From NCBI GenBank assembly GCA_916048095.2, contig OU696579.1, forward strand, positions 9,600,169 through 9,664,168: a stretch of DNA of 64,000 bases. Direction: 5' to 3'. Made by a program: the position numbers and the translations under genes. The notes below the pieces were generated by a model that saw nothing but the letters and a program-made list of their open reading frames with translations, was not told the DNA's origin and did no database searches. Origin of the DNA: Sacculina carcini (lineage: Eukaryota; Arthropoda; Thecostraca; Sacculinidae). Position 1 is the stretch's first letter. Every line of letters starts with the position of its first letter. This document shows, piece after piece, positions 13,319-28,393 of this stretch.

Positions 13319-15252
13319 CACTTAGGGCACACTTAGGTAACACTTAGGGCACACTTAGGTAACACTTAGGGCACACTTAGGTAACACTTAGGTAACACTT
13401 AGGGCACACTTAGGTAACACTTAGGGCACACTTAGGTAACACTTAGGGCACACTTAGGGCACACTTAGGTAACACTTAGGTAACACTTAGGTAACACTTA
13501 GGTAACACTTAGGTAACACTTAGGTAACACTTAGGGCATACTTAGGTAACACTTAGGGCACACTTAGGTAACACTTAGGTAACACTTAGGTAACACTTAG
13601 GTAACACTTAGGTAACACTTAGGGCACACTTAGGTAACACTTAGGGCACACTTAGGTAACACTTAGGTAACACTTAGGGCACACTTAGGTAACACTTAGG
13701 GCACACTTAGGTAACACTTAGGGCACACTTAGGGCACACTTAGGCAACACTTAGGTAACACTTAGGTAACACTTAGGTAACACTTAGGTAACACTTGGGT
13801 AACACTTAGGGCATACTTAGGTAACACTTAGGTAACACTTAGGTAACTTAGGTAACACTTAGGGCACACTTAGGGCACACTTAGGTAACACTTAGGTAAC
13901 ACTTAGGGCACACTTAGGTAACACTTTGGGCACACTTGGGTAACACTTTGGGCACACTTAGGTAACACTTAGGGCACACTTAGGTAACACTTAGGTAACA
14001 CTTAGGGCACACTTAGGTAACACTTGGGGCACACTTAGGGCACACTTAGGTAACACTTAGGTAACACTTAGGTAACACTTAGGGCACACTTGGGTAACAC
14101 TTAGGGCACACTTAGGGCACACTTAGGTAACACTTAGGTAACACTTAGGTAAGACTTAGGTAACACTTAGGTAACACTTAGGTAACACTTAGGTAACACT
14201 TAGGTAACACTTAGGGCATACTTAGGTAACACTTAGGGCACACTTAGGTAACACTTAGGGCACACTTAGGTAACACTTAGGTAACACTTAGGTAACACTT
14301 AGGTAACACTTAGGTAACACTTAGGTAACACTTAGGTAACACTTAGGTAACACTTAGGTAACACTTAGGGCACACTTAGGTAACACTTAGGGCACACTTA
14401 GGTAACACTTAGGTAACACTTAGGGCACACTTAGGTAACACTTAGGGCACACTTAGGTAACACTTAGGGCACACTTAGGGCACACTTAGGTAACACTTAG
14501 GTAACACTTAGGTAACACTTAGGTAACACTTAGGTAACACTTAGGTAACACTTAGGGCATACTTAGGTAACACTTAGGGCACACTTAGGTAACACTTAGG
14601 TAACACTTAGGTAACACTTAGGTAACACTTAGGTAACACTTAGGGCACACTTAGGTAACACTTAGGGCACACTTAGGTAACACTTAGGTAACACTTAGGG
14701 CACACTTAGGTAACACTTAGGGCACACTTAGGTAACACTTAGGGCACACTTAGGGCACACTTAGGCAACACTTAGGTAACACTTAGGTAACACTTAGGTA
14801 ACACTTAGGTAACACTTGGGTAACACTTAGGGCATACTTAGGTAACACTTAGGTAACACTTAGGTAACTTAGGTAACACTTAGGGCACACTTAGGGCACA
14901 CTTAGGTAACACTTAGGTAACACTTAGGGCACACTTAGGTAACACTTTGGGCACACTTGGGTAACACTTTGGGCACACTTAGGTAACACTTAGGGCACAC
15001 TTAGGTAACACTTAGGTAATACTTAGGTAACACTTAGGGCACACTTAGGTAACACTTAGGTAACACTTAGGTAATACTTAGGTAACACTTAGGGCACACT
15101 TAGGTAACACTTAGGTAACTTAGGTAACACTTAGGGCACACTGAGGTAACACTTAGGGCACACTTAGGTAACACTTAGGTAACACTTAGGTAACACTTAG
15201 GTAACACTTAGGTAACACTTAGGTAACACTTAGGGCACACTTAGGTAACACT
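7520..15252 (+). repeat. Large higher-order block, partner of 15713-23502
   Basis: This stretch recurs about 8.2 kb downstream. Paired markers: TACTTAGG at 7538 and 8379 with 15731 and 16572, and CACTGAGGTAA at 7842 with 16035 (shift 8193); 10146 with 18385 (shift 8239); CACATGGGTAA at 12001 and 12782 with 20251 and 21032, TACTTAGG at 13814 with 22064, and CACTGAGGTAA at 15139 with 23389 (shift 8250). The shift grows stepwise, as unit-sized gains or losses would produce. It overlaps the second 6362-bp copy, so the two duplications are separate events. Ends are approximate. Confidence 0.75.
11431..13023 (+). repeat. Marked 1.6-kb domain, copy 2
   Basis: The same ordered rare units as copy 1, each offset by exactly 6362 bp: CACTTAAGTAA 11431, CACATGGGTAA 12001 and 12782, CAATTAGGTAA 12254 and 13013, CACTTAGAGCA 12408. 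Length is 1593 bp, with no unit gain or loss. It lies within the second 6362-bp copy. Confidence 0.9.
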
Positions 15253-15281
15253 TAGGTAACACTTAGGTAACTTAGGTAACA

Positions 15282-15296
15282 CTTAGGGCCAACTTA
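15282..15296 (+). repeat. Private double change GGGCCAACTT
   Basis: At 15290-15291 the usual GGGCACACTT reads GGGCCAACTT: the adjacent bases A and C are exchanged. I saw this nowhere else in the array. It serves as a unique landmark in otherwise repeated sequence. Confidence 0.8.
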
Positions 15297-15712
15297 GGTA
15301 ACACTTAGGGCACACTTAGGTAACACTTAGGTAACACTTAGGTAACACTTAGGTAACACTTAGGTAACACTTAGGTAACACTTAGGTAACACTTAGGTAA
15401 CACTTAGGGCACACTTAGGTAACACTTAGGGCACACTTAGGTAACACTTAGGTAACACTTAGGGCACACTTAGGTAACACTTAGGGCACACTTAGGGCAC
15501 ACTTAGGTAACACTTAGGTAACACTTAGGTAAGACTTAGGTAACACTTAGGTAACACTTAGGTAACACTTAGGTAACACTTAGGTAACACTTAGGGCATA
15601 CTTAGGTAACACTTAGGGCACACTTAGGTAACACTTAGGGCACACTTAGGGCACACTTAGGCAACACTTAGGTAACACTTAGGTAACACTTAGGTAACAC
15701 TTAGGTAACACT

Positions 15713-18700
15713 TGGGTAACACTTAGGGCATACTTAGGTAACACTTAGGTAACACTTAGGTAACTTAGGTAACACTTAGGGCACACTTAGGGCACACTTA
15801 GGTAACACTTAGGTAACACTTAGGGCACACTTAGGTAACACTTTGGGCACACTTGGGTAACACTTTGGGCACACTTAGGTAACACTTAGGGCACACTTAG
15901 GTAACACTTAGGTAATACTTAGGTAACACTTAGGGCACACTTAGGTAACACTTAGGTAACACTTAGGTAATACTTAGGTAACACTTAGGGCACACTTAGG
16001 TAACACTTAGGTAACTTAGGTAACACTTAGGGCACACTGAGGTAACACTTAGGGCACACTTAGGTAACACTTAGGTAACACTTAGGTAACACTTAGGTAA
16101 CACTTAGGTAACACTTAGGTAACACTTAGGGCACACTTAGGTAACACTTTGGGCACACTTGGGTAACACTTTGGGCACACTTAGGTAACACTTAGGGCAC
16201 ACTTAGGTAACACTTAGGTAACACTTAGGTAACACTTAGGTAACACTTAGGTAACTTAGGTAACACTTAGGGCACACTTAGGTAACACTTAGGTAACACT
16301 TAGGTAACACTTAGGTAACACTTAGGTAACACTTAGGTAACACTTAGGTAACACTTAGGTAACACTTAGGTAACACTTAGGTAACACTTAGGTAACACTT
16401 AGGGCACACTTAGGTAACACTTAGGGCACACTTAGGTAACACTTAGGTAACACTTAGGGCACACTTAGGTAACACTTAGGGCACACTTAGGGCACACTTA
16501 GGCAACACTTAGGTAACACTTAGGTAACACTTAGGTAACACTTAGGTAACACTTGGGTAACACTTAGGGCATACTTAGGTAACACTTAGGGCACACTTAG
16601 GTAACACTTAGGGCACACTTAGGTAACACTTAGGTAACACTTAGGTAACACTTAGGTAACACTTAGGTAACACTTAGGTAACACTTAGGTAACACTTAGG
16701 TAACACTTAGGTAACACTTAGGGCACACTTAGGTAACACTTAGGGCACACTTAGGTAACACTTAGGTAACACTTAGGGCACACTTAGGTAACACTTAGGG
16801 CACACTTAGGTAACACTTAGGGCACACTTAGGGCACACTTAGGTAACACTTAGGTAACACTTAGGTAACACTTAGGTAACACTTAGGTAACACTTAGGTA
16901 ACACTTAGGTAACACTTAGGTAACACTTAGGGCATACTTAGGTAACACTTAGGGCACACTTAGGTAACACTTAGGTAACACTTAGGTAACACTTAGGTAA
17001 CACTTAGGTAACACTTAGGGCACACTTAGGTAACACTTAGGGCACACTTAGGTAACACTTAGGTAACACTTAGGGCACACTTAGGTAACACTTAGGGCAC
17101 ACTTAGGTAACACTTAGGGCACACTTAGGGCACACTTAGGCAACACTTAGGTAACACTTAGGTAACACTTAGGTAACACTTAGGTAACACTTGGGTAACA
17201 CTTAGGGCATACTTAGGTAACACTTAGGTAACACTTAGGTAACTTAGGTAACACTTAGGGCACACTTAGGGCACACTTAGGTAACACTTAGGTAACACTT
17301 AGGGCACACTTAGGTAACACTTAGGTAACACTTAGGTAACACTTAGGTAACACTTAGGGCACACTTAGGTAACACTTAGGGCACACTTAGGTAACACTTA
17401 GGTAACACTTAGGGCACACTTAGGTAACACTTAGGGCACACTTAGGTAACACTTAGGGCACACTTAGGGCACACTTAGGCAACACTTAGGTAACACTTAG
17501 GTAACACTTAGGTAACACTTAGGTAACACTTAGGTAACACTTAGGGCACACTTAGGTAACACTTAGGGCACACTTAGGTAACACTTAGGTAACACTTAGG
17601 GCACACTTAGGTAACACTTAGGGCACACTTAGGGCACACTTAGGCAACACTTAGGTAACACTTAGGTAACACTTAGGTAACACTTAGGTAACACTTGGGT
17701 AACACTTAGGGCATACTTAGGTAACACTTAGGGCACACTTAGGTAACACTTTGGGCACACTTAGGTAACACTTTGGGCACACTTAGGTAACACTTAGGGC
17801 ACACTTAGGTAACACTTAGGTAACACTTAGGGCACACTTAGGTAACACTTGGGGCACACTTAGGGCACACTTAGGTAACACTTAGGTAACACTTGGGTAA
17901 CACTTAGGTAACACTTAGGGCACACTTAGGTAACACTTAGGGCACACTTAGGTAACACTTAGGAAACACTTAGGTAACACTTAGGTAACACTTAGGTAAC
18001 ACTTAGGTAACACTTAGGGCACACTTAGGGCACACTTAGGTAACACTTAGGTAACACTTAGGGCACACTTAGGTAACACTTTGGGCACACTTGGGTAACA
18101 CTTTGGGCACACTTAGGTAACACTTAGGGCACACTTAGGTAACACTTAGGTAACACTTAGGGCACACTTAGGTAACACTTGGGGCACACTTAGGGCACAC
18201 TTAGGTAACACTTAGGTAACACTTAGGTAACACTTAGGGCACACTTAGGTAACACTTAGGGCACACTTAGGGCACACTTAGGTAACACTTAGGTAACACT
18301 TAGGTAAGACTTAGGTAACACTTAGGTAACACTTAGGTAACACTTAGGTAACACTTAGGTAACACTTAGGTAACACTTAGGGCATACTTAGGTAACACTT
18401 AGGGCACACTTAGGTAACACTTAGGGCACACTTAGGTAACACTTTGGGCACACTTGGGTAACACTTTGGGCACACTTAGGTAACACTTAGGGCACACTTA
18501 GGTAACACTTAGGTAACACTTAGGGCACACTTAGGTAACACTTGGGGCACACTTAGGGCACACTTAGGTAACACTTAGGTAACACTTAGGTAACACTTAG
18601 GGCACACTTAGGTAACACTTTGGGCACACTTAGGTAACACTTAGGTAACACTTAGGTAACACTTAGGGCACACTTAGGTAACACTTAGGGCACACTTAGG

Positions 18701-21700
18701 TAACACTTAGGTAACACTTAGGGCACACTTAGGTAACACTTAGGGCACACTTAGGGCACACTTAGGCAACACTTAGGTAACACTTAGGTAACACTTAGGT
18801 AACACTTAGGTAACACTTAGGTAACACTTGGGTAACACTTAGGGCATACTTAGGTAACACTTAGGGCACACTTAGGTAACACTTTGGGCACACTTAGGTA
18901 ACACTTTGGGCACACTTAGGTAACACTTAGGGCACACTTAGGTAACACTTAGGTAACACTTAGGGCACACTTAGGTAACACTTGGGGCACACTTAGGGCA
19001 CACTTAGGTAACACTTAGGTAACACTTGGGTAACACTTAGGTAACACTTAGGGCACACTTAGGTAACACTTAGGGCACACTTAGGTAACACTTAGGAAAC
19101 ACTTAGGTAACACTTAGGTAACACTTAGGTAACTTAGGTAACACTTAGGGCACACTTAGGGCACACTTAGGTAACACTTAGGTAACACTTAGGGCACACT
19201 TAGGTAACACTTTGGGCACACTTGGGTAACACTTTGGGCACACTTAGGTAACACTTAGGGCACACTTAGGTAACACTTAGGTAACACTTAGGGCACACTT
19301 AGGTAACACTTGGGGCACACTTAGGGCACACTTAGGTAACACTTAGGTAACACTTAGGTAACACTTAGGGCACACTTAGGTAACACTTAGGGCACACTTA
19401 GGGCACACTTAGGTAACACTTAGGTAACACTTAGGTAAGACTTAGGTAACACTTAGGTAACACTTAGGTAACACTTAGGTAACACTTAGGTAACACTTAG
19501 GGCATACTTAGGTAACACTTAGGGCACACTTAGGTAACACTTAGGGCACACTTAGGTAACACTTTGGGCACACTTGGGTAACACTTTGGGCACACTTAGG
19601 TAACACTTAGGGCACACTTAGGTAACACTTAGGTAACACTTAGGGCACACTTAGGTAACACTTGGGGCACACTTAGGGCACACTTAAGTAACACTTAGGT
19701 AACACTTAGGTAACACTTAGGGCACACTTAGGTAACACTTTGGGCACACTTAGGTAACACTTTGGGCACACTTAGGTAACACTTAGGGCACACTTAGGTA
19801 ACACTTAGGTAACACTTAGGTAACACTTAGGTAACACTTAGGTAACTTAGGTAACACTTAGGGCACACTTAGGTAACACTTAGGGCACACTTAGGTAACA
19901 CTTAGGTAACACTTAGGTAACACTTAGGTAACACTTAGGTAACACTTAGGTAACACTTAGGTAACACTTAGGTAACACTTAGGTAACACTTAGGGCACAC
20001 TTAGGTAACACTTAGGGCACACTTAGGTAACACTTAGGTAACACTTAGGGCACACTTAGGTAACACTTAGGGCACACTTAGGTAACACTTAGGGCACACT
20101 TAGGGCACACTTAGGTAACACTTAGGTAACACTTAGGTAACACTTAGGTAACACTTAGGTAACACTTAGGTAACACTTAGGGCATACTTAGGTAACACTT
20201 AGGGCACACTTAGGTAACACTTAGGGCACACTTAGGTAACACTTTGGGCACACATGGGTAACACTTTGGGCACACTTAGGTAACACTTAGGGCACACTTA
20301 GGGCACACTTAGCTAACACTTAGGTAACACTTAGGTAACACTTAGGTAACACTTAGGTAACACTTAGGTAACACTTAGGTAACACTTAGGTAACACTTAG
20401 GTAACACTTAGGTAACACTTAGGTAACACTTAGGTAACACTTAGGGCACACTTAGGTAACACTTAGGGCACACTTAGGTAACACTTAGGTAACACTTAGG
20501 TAACAATTAGGTAACACTTAGGTAACACTTAGGTAACACTTAGGTAACACTTAGGTAACACTTAGGGCACACTTAGGTAACACTTAGGGCACACTTAGGT
20601 AACACTTAGGTAACACTTAGGGCACACTTAGGTAACACTTAGGGCACACTTAGGTAACACTTAGAGCACACTTAGGGCACACTTAGGTAACACTTAGGTA
20701 ACACTTAGGTAACACTTAGGTAACACTTAGGTAACACTTGGGTAACACTTAGGGCATACTTAGGTAACACTTAGGGCACACTTAGGTAACACTTAGGGCA
20801 CACTTAGGTAACACTTAGGTAACACTTAGGGCACACTTAGGTAACACTTAGGGCACACTTAGGTAACACTTAGGGCACACTTAGGGCACACTTAGGTAAC
20901 ACTTAGGTAACACTTAGGTAACACTTAGGTAACACTTAGGTAACACTTAGGTAACACTTAGGGCATACTTAGGTAACACTTAGGGCACACTTAGGTAACA
21001 CTTAGGGCACACTTAGGTAACACTTTGGGCACACATGGGTAACACTTTGGGCACACTTAGGTAACACTTAGGGCACACTTAGGGCACACTTAGCTAACAC
21101 TTAGGTAACACTTAGGTAACACTTAGGTAACACTTAGGTAACACTTAGGTAACACTTAGGTAACACTTAGGTAACACTTAGGTAACACTTAGGTAACACT
21201 TAGGGCACACTTAGGTAACACTTAGGGCACACTTAGGTAACACTTAGGTAACACTTAGGTAACAATTAGGTAACACTTAGGTAACACTTAGGGCACACTT
21301 AGGTAACACTTAGGGCACACTTAGGTAACACTTAGGTAACACTTAGGGCACACTTAGGTAACACTTAGGGCACACTTAGGTAACACTTAGGGCACACTTA
21401 GGGCACACTTAGGCAACACTTAGGTAACACTTAGGTAACACTTAGGTAACACTTAGGTAACACTTGGGTAACACTTAGGGCATACTTAGGTAACACTTAG
21501 GTAACACTTAGGTAACTTAGGTAACACTTAGGGCACACTTAGGGCACACTTAGGTAACACTTAGGTAACACTTAGGGCACACTTAGGTAACACTTAGGGC
21601 ACACTTAGGTAACACTTAGGGCACACTTAGGTAACACTTAGGTAACACTTAGGGCACACTTAGGTAACACTTAGGGCACACTTAGGTAACACTTAGGGCA

Positions 21701-23502
21701 CACTTAGGGCACACTTAGGTAACACTTAGGTAACACTTAGGTAACACTTAGGTAACACTTAGGTAACACTTAGGTAACACTTAAGGCATACTTAGGTAAC
21801 ACTTAGGGCACACTTAGGTAACACTTAGGTAACACTTAGGTAACACTTAGGTAACACTTAGGTAACACTTAGGGCACACTTAGGTAACACTTAGGGCACA
21901 CTTAGGTAACACTTAGGTAACACTTAGGGCACACTTAGGTAACACTTAGGGCACACTTAGGTAACACTTAGGGCACACTTAGGGCACACTTAGGCAACAC
22001 TTAGGTAACACTTAGGTAACACTTAGGTAACACTTAGGTAACACTTGGGTAACACTTAGGGCATACTTAGGTAACACTTAGGTAACACTTAGGTAACTTA
22101 GGTAACACTTAGGGCACACTTAGGGCACACTTAGGTAACACTTAGGTAACACTTAGGGCACACTTAGGTAACACTTTGGGCACACTTGGGTAACACTTTG
22201 GGCACACTTAGGTAACACTTAGGGCACACTTAGGTAACACTTAGGTAACACTTAGGGCACACTTAGGTAACACTTGGGGCACACTTAGGGCACACTTAGG
22301 TAACACTTAGGTAACACTTAGGTAACACTTAGGGCACACTTGGGTAACACTTAGGGCACACTTAGGGCACACTTAGGTAACACTTAGGTAACACTTAGGT
22401 AAGACTTAGGTAACACTTAGGTAACACTTAGGTAACACTTAGGTAACACTTAGGTAACACTTAGGGCATACTTAGGTAACACTTAGGGCACACTTAGGTA
22501 ACACTTAGGGCACACTTAGGTAACACTTAGGTAACACTTAGGTAACACTTAGGTAACACTTAGGTAACACTTAGGTAACACTTAGGTAACACTTAGGTAA
22601 CACTTAGGTAACACTTAGGGCACACTTAGGTAACACTTAGGGCACACTTAGGTAACACTTAGGTAACACTTAGGGCACACTTAGGTAACACTTAGGGCAC
22701 ACTTAGGTAACACTTAGGGCACACTTAGGGCACACTTAGGTAACACTTAGGTAACACTTAGGTAACACTTAGGTAACACTTAGGTAACACTTAGGTAACA
22801 CTTAGGGCATACTTAGGTAACACTTAGGGCACACTTAGGTAACACTTAGGTAACACTTAGGTAACACTTAGGTAACACTTAGGTAACACTTAGGGCACAC
22901 TTAGGTAACACTTAGGGCACACTTAGGTAACACTTAGGTAACACTTAGGGCACACTTAGGTAACACTTAGGGCACACTTAGGTAACACTTAGGGCACACT
23001 TAGGGCACACTTAGGCAACACTTAGGTAACACTTAGGTAACACTTAGGTAACACTTAGGTAACACTTGGGTAACACTTAGGGCACACTTAGGTAACACTT
23101 AGGTAACACTTAGGTAACTTAGGTAACACTTAGGGCACACTTAGGGCACACTTAGGTAACACTTAGGTAACACTTAGGGCACACTTAGGTAACACTTTGG
23201 GCACACTTGGGTAACACTTTGGGCACACTTAGGTAACACTTAGGGCACACTTAGGTAACACTTAGGTAATACTTAGGTAACACTTAGGGCACACTTAGGT
23301 AACACTTAGGTAACACTTAGGTAACACTTAGGTAACACTTAGGGCACACTTAGGTAACACTTAGGTAACTTAGGTAACACTTAGGGCACACTGAGGTAAC
23401 ACTTAGGGCACACTTAGGTAACACTTAGGTAACACTTAGGTAACACTTAGGTAACACTTAGGTAACACTTAGGTAACACTTAGGGCACACTTAGGTAACA
23501 CT
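15713..23502 (+). repeat. Large higher-order block, partner of 7520-15252
   Basis: Downstream copy of the block above. It is separated from its partner by about 460 bp (15253-15712), which carries the private GGGCCAACTT change and a 9-bp unit. Homology stops sharply at 23503, where this copy enters a TTTGGG/TTGGG/TTTGGG triplet while the partner enters ordinary TAA units. Ends are approximate. Confidence 0.75.
19681..21273 (+). repeat. Marked 1.6-kb domain, copy 3
   Basis: Markers: CACTTAAGTAA 19681, CACATGGGTAA 20251 and 21032, CAATTAGGTAA 20504 and 21263, CACTTAGAGCA 20658. It is 8250 bp after copy 2 and has the same length, 1593 bp. Confidence 0.9.
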
Positions 23503-25439
23503 TTGGGCACACTTGGGTAACACTTTGGGCACACTTAGGTAACACTTAGGGCACACTTAGGTAACACTTAGGTAACACTTAGGTAACACTTAGGTAACAC
23601 TTAGGTAACTTAGGTAACACTTAGGGCACACTTAGGTAACACTTAGGTAACACTTAGGTAACACTTAGGTAACACTTAGGTAACACTTAGGTAACACTTA
23701 GGTAACACTTAGGTAACACTTAGGTAACACTTAGGTAACACTTAGGTAACACTTAGGGCACACTTAGGTAACACTTAGGGCACACTTAGGTAACACTTAG
23801 GTAACACTTAGGTAACACTTAGGGCACACTTAGGTAACACTTAGGGCACACTTAGGTAACACTTAGGGCACACTTAGGGCACACTTAGGCAACACTTAGG
23901 TAACACTTAGGTAACACTTAGGTAACACTTAGGTAACACTTGGGTAACACTTAGGGCATACTTAGGTAACACTTAGGGCACACTTAGGTAACACTTTGGG
24001 CACACTTAGGTAACACTTTGGGCACACTTAGGTAACACTTAGGGCACACTTAGGTAACACTTAGGTAACACTTAGGGCACACTTAGGTAACACTTGGGGC
24101 ACACTTAGGGCACACTTAGGTAACACTTAGGTAACACTTGGGTAACACTTAGGTAACACTTAGGGCACACTTAGGTAACACTTAGGGCACACTTAGGTAA
24201 CACTTAGGAAACACTTAGGTAACACTTAGGTAACACTTAGGTAACTTAGGTAACACTTAGGGCACACTTAGGGCACACTTAGGTAACACTTAGGTAACAC
24301 TTAGGGCACACTTAGGTAACACTTTGGGCACACTTGGGTAACACTTTGGGCACACTTAGGTAACACTTAGGGCACACTTAGGTAACACTTAGGTAACACT
24401 TAGGGCACACTTAGGTAACACTTGGGGCACACTTAGGGCACACTTAGGTAACACTTAGGTAACACTTAGGTAACACTTAGGGCACACTTAGGTAACACTT
24501 AGGGCACACTTAGGGCACACTTAGGCAACACTTAGGTAACACTTAGGTAACACTTAGGTAACACTTAGGTAACACTTGGGTAACACTTAGGGCATACTTA
24601 GGTAACACTTAGGGCACACTTAGGTAACACTTTGGGCACACTTAGGTAACACTTTGGGCACACTTAGGTAACACTTAGGGCACACTTAGGTAACACTTAG
24701 GTAACACTTAGGGCACACTTAGGTAACACTTGGGGCACACTTAGGGCACACTTAGGTAACACTTAGGTAACACTTGGGTAACACTTAGGTAACACTTAGG
24801 GCACACTTAGGTAACACTTAGGGCACACTTAGGTAACACTTAGGAAACACTTAGGTAACACTTAGGTAACACTTAGGTAACTTAGGTAACACTTAGGGCA
24901 CACTTAGGGCACACTTAGGTAACACTTAGGTAACACTTAGGGCACACTTAGGTAACACTTTGGGCACACTTGGGTAACACTTTGGGCACACTTAGGTAAC
25001 ACTTAGGGCACACTTAGGTAACACTTAGGTAACACTTAGGGCACACTTAGGTAACACTTGGGGCACACTTAGGGCACACTTAGGTAACACTTAGGTAACA
25101 CTTAGGTAACACTTAGGGCACACTTAGGTAACACTTAGGGCACACTTAGGGCACACTTAGGTAACACTTAGGTAACACTTAGGTAAGACTTAGGTAACAC
25201 TTAGGTAACACTTAGGTAACACTTAGGTAACACTTAGGTAACACTTAGGTAACACTTAGGGCACACTTAGGTAACACTTGGGGCACACTTAGGTAACACT
25301 TAGGGCACACTTAGGTAACACTTTGGGCACACTTGGGTAACACTTTGGGCACACTTAGGTAACACTTAGGGCACACTTAGGTAACACTTAGGTAACACTT
25401 AGGGCACACTTAGGTAACACTTGGGGCACACTTAGGGCA

Positions 25440-27054
25440 CACTTAAGTAACACTTAGGTAACACTTAGGTAACACTTAGGGCACACTTAGGTAACACTTT
25501 GGGCACACTTAGGTAACACTTTGGGCACACTTAGGTAACACTTAGGGCACACTTAGGTAACACTTAGGTAACACTTAGGTAACACTTAGGTAACACTTAG
25601 GTAACTTAGGTAACACTTAGGGCACACTTAGGTAACACTTAGGGCACACTTAGGTAACACTTAGGTAACACTTAGGTAACACTTAGGTAACACTTAGGTA
25701 ACACTTAGGTAACACTTAGGTAACACTTAGGTAACACTTAGGTAACACTTAGGGCACACTTAGGTAACACTTAGGGCACACTTAGGTAACACTTAGGTAA
25801 CACTTAGGGCACACTTAGGTAACACTTAGGGCACACTTAGGTAACACTTAGGGCACACTTAGGGCACACTTAGGTAACACTTAGGTAACACTTAGGTAAC
25901 ACTTAGGTAACACTTAGGTAACACTTAGGTAACACTTAGGGCATACTTAGGTAACACTTAGGGCACACTTAGGTAACACTTAGGGCACACTTAGGTAACA
26001 CTTTGGGCACACATGGGTAACACTTTGGGCACACTTAGGTAACACTTAGGGCACACTTAGGGCACACTTAGCTAACACTTAGGTAACACTTAGGTAACAC
26101 TTAGGTAACACTTAGGTAACACTTAGGTAACACTTAGGTAACACTTAGGTAACACTTAGGTAACACTTAGGTAACACTTAGGTAACACTTAGGTAACACT
26201 TAGGGCACACTTAGGTAACACTTAGGGCACACTTAGGTAACACTTAGGTAACACTTAGGTAACAATTAGGTAACACTTAGGTAACACTTAGGTAACACTT
26301 AGGTAACACTTAGGTAACACTTAGGGCACACTTAGGTAACACTTAGGGCACACTTAGGTAACACTTAGGTAACACTTAGGGCACACTTAGGTAACACTTA
26401 GGGCACACTTAGGTAACACTTAGAGCACACTTAGGGCACACTTAGGTAACACTTAGGTAACACTTAGGTAACACTTAGGTAACACTTAGGTAACACTTGG
26501 GTAACACTTAGGGCATACTTAGGTAACACTTAGGGCACACTTAGGTAACACTTAGGGCACACTTAGGTAACACTTAGGTAACACTTAGGGCACACTTAGG
26601 TAACACTTAGGGCACACTTAGGTAACACTTAGGGCACACTTAGGGCACACTTAGGTAACACTTAGGTAACACTTAGGTAACACTTAGGTAACACTTAGGT
26701 AACACTTAGGTAACACTTAGGGCATACTTAGGTAACACTTAGGGCACACTTAGGTAACACTTAGGGCACACTTAGGTAACACTTTGGGCACACATGGGTA
26801 ACACTTTGGGCACACTTAGGTAACACTTAGGGCACACTTAGGGCACACTTAGCTAACACTTAGGTAACACTTAGGTAACACTTAGGTAACACTTAGGTAA
26901 CACTTAGGTAACACTTAGGTAACACTTAGGTAACACTTAGGTAACACTTAGGTAACACTTAGGTAACACTTAGGTAACACTTAGGGCACACTTAGGTAAC
27001 ACTTAGGGCACACTTAGGTAACACTTAGGTAACACTTAGGTAACAATTAGGTAA
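25440..27054 (+). repeat. Marked 1.6-kb domain, copy 4
   Basis: Markers: CACTTAAGTAA 25440, CACATGGGTAA 26010 and 26791, CAATTAGGTAA 26263 and 27044, CACTTAGAGCA 26417. Length is 1615 bp, two units longer than copies 1-3: the run of plain units between the second CACATGGGTAA and the second CAATTAGGTAA is 253 instead of 231 bp. Just upstream, the base matching the T of the TACTTAGG unit at 19505 in copy 3 is C (25264). Confidence 0.9.
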
Positions 27055-27110
27055 CACTTAGGTAACACTTAGGGCACACTTAGGTAACACTTAGGGCACA
27101 CTTAGGTAAC

Positions 27111-28393
27111 ACTTAGGTAACACTTAGGGCACACTTAGGTAACACTTAGGGCACACTTAGGTAACACTTAGGGCACACTTAGGGCACACTTAGGCAACAC
27201 TTAGGTAACACTTAGGTAACACTTAGGTAACACTTAGGTAACACTTGGGTAACACTTAGGGCATACTTAGGTAACACTTAGGTAACACTTAGGTAACTTA
27301 TGTAACACTTAGGGCACACTTAGGGCACACTTAGGTAACACTTAGGTAACACTTAGGGCACACTTAGGTAACACTTTGGGCACACTTGGGTAACACTTTG
27401 GGCACACTTAGGTAACACTTAGGGCACACTTAGGTAACACTTAGGTAACACTTAGGGCACACTTAGGTAACACTTGGGGCACACTTAGGGCACACTTAGG
27501 TAACACTTAGGTAACACTTAGGTAACACTTAGGGCACACTTGGGTAACACTTAGGGCACACTTAGGGCACACTTAGGTAACACTTAGGTAACACTTAGGT
27601 AAGACTTAGGTAACACTTAGGTAACACTTAGGTAACACTTAGGTAACACTTAGGTAACACTTAGGTAACACTTAGGTAACACTTAGGTAACACTTAGGGC
27701 ACACTTAGGTAACACTTAGGGCACACTTAGGTAACACTTAGGGCACACTTAGGTAACACTTAGGGCACACTTAGGTAATACTTAGGTAACACTTAGGTAA
27801 CACTTAGGTAACACTTAGGTAACACTTAGGTAACACTTAGGTAACACTTAGGTAATACTTAGGTAACACTTAGGTAACACTTAGGTAACACTTAGGTAAC
27901 ACTTAGGTAATACTTAGGTAACACTTAGGTAACACTTAGGTAACACTTAGGTAACACTTATTTAACACTTAGGGCACACTTAGGTAACACTTAGGGCACA
28001 CTTAGGTAACACTTAGGGCACACTTAGGTAACACTTAGGGCACACTTAGGGCACACTTAGGTAACACTTAGGTAACACTTAGGTAACACTTAGGTAACAC
28101 TTAGGGCACACTTAGGGCACACTTAGGTAACACTTAGGTAACACTTAGGTAACACTTAGGTAACACTTAGGTAACACTTAGGTAACACTTAGGTAACACT
28201 TAGGTAATACTTAGGTAACACTTAGGGCACACTTAGGTAACACTTAGGTAACTTAGGTAACACTTAGGGCACACTGAGGTAACACTTAGGGCACACTTAG
28301 GTAACACTTAGGTAACACTTAGGTAACACTTAGGTAACACTTAGGTAACACTTAGGTAACACTTAGGTAACACTTAGGTAACACTTAGGGCAT
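27111..28393 (+). repeat. 1283-bp tandem pair, upstream copy
   Basis: First of two adjacent copies. Paired units at shift 1283 include TACTTAGG at 27264 with 28547, GACTTAGG with G at 27603 and 28886, TACTTAGG at 27779 with 29062, and the rare CACTTATTTAA unit at 27955 with 29238. A private T at 27301 (TTATGT) is G in the other copy. Near 28030-28140 this copy has six extra units (two GCA, four TAA), a small internal duplication, which reduces the shift to 1217 further on (CACTGAGGTAA 28272 with 29489). Confidence 0.82.
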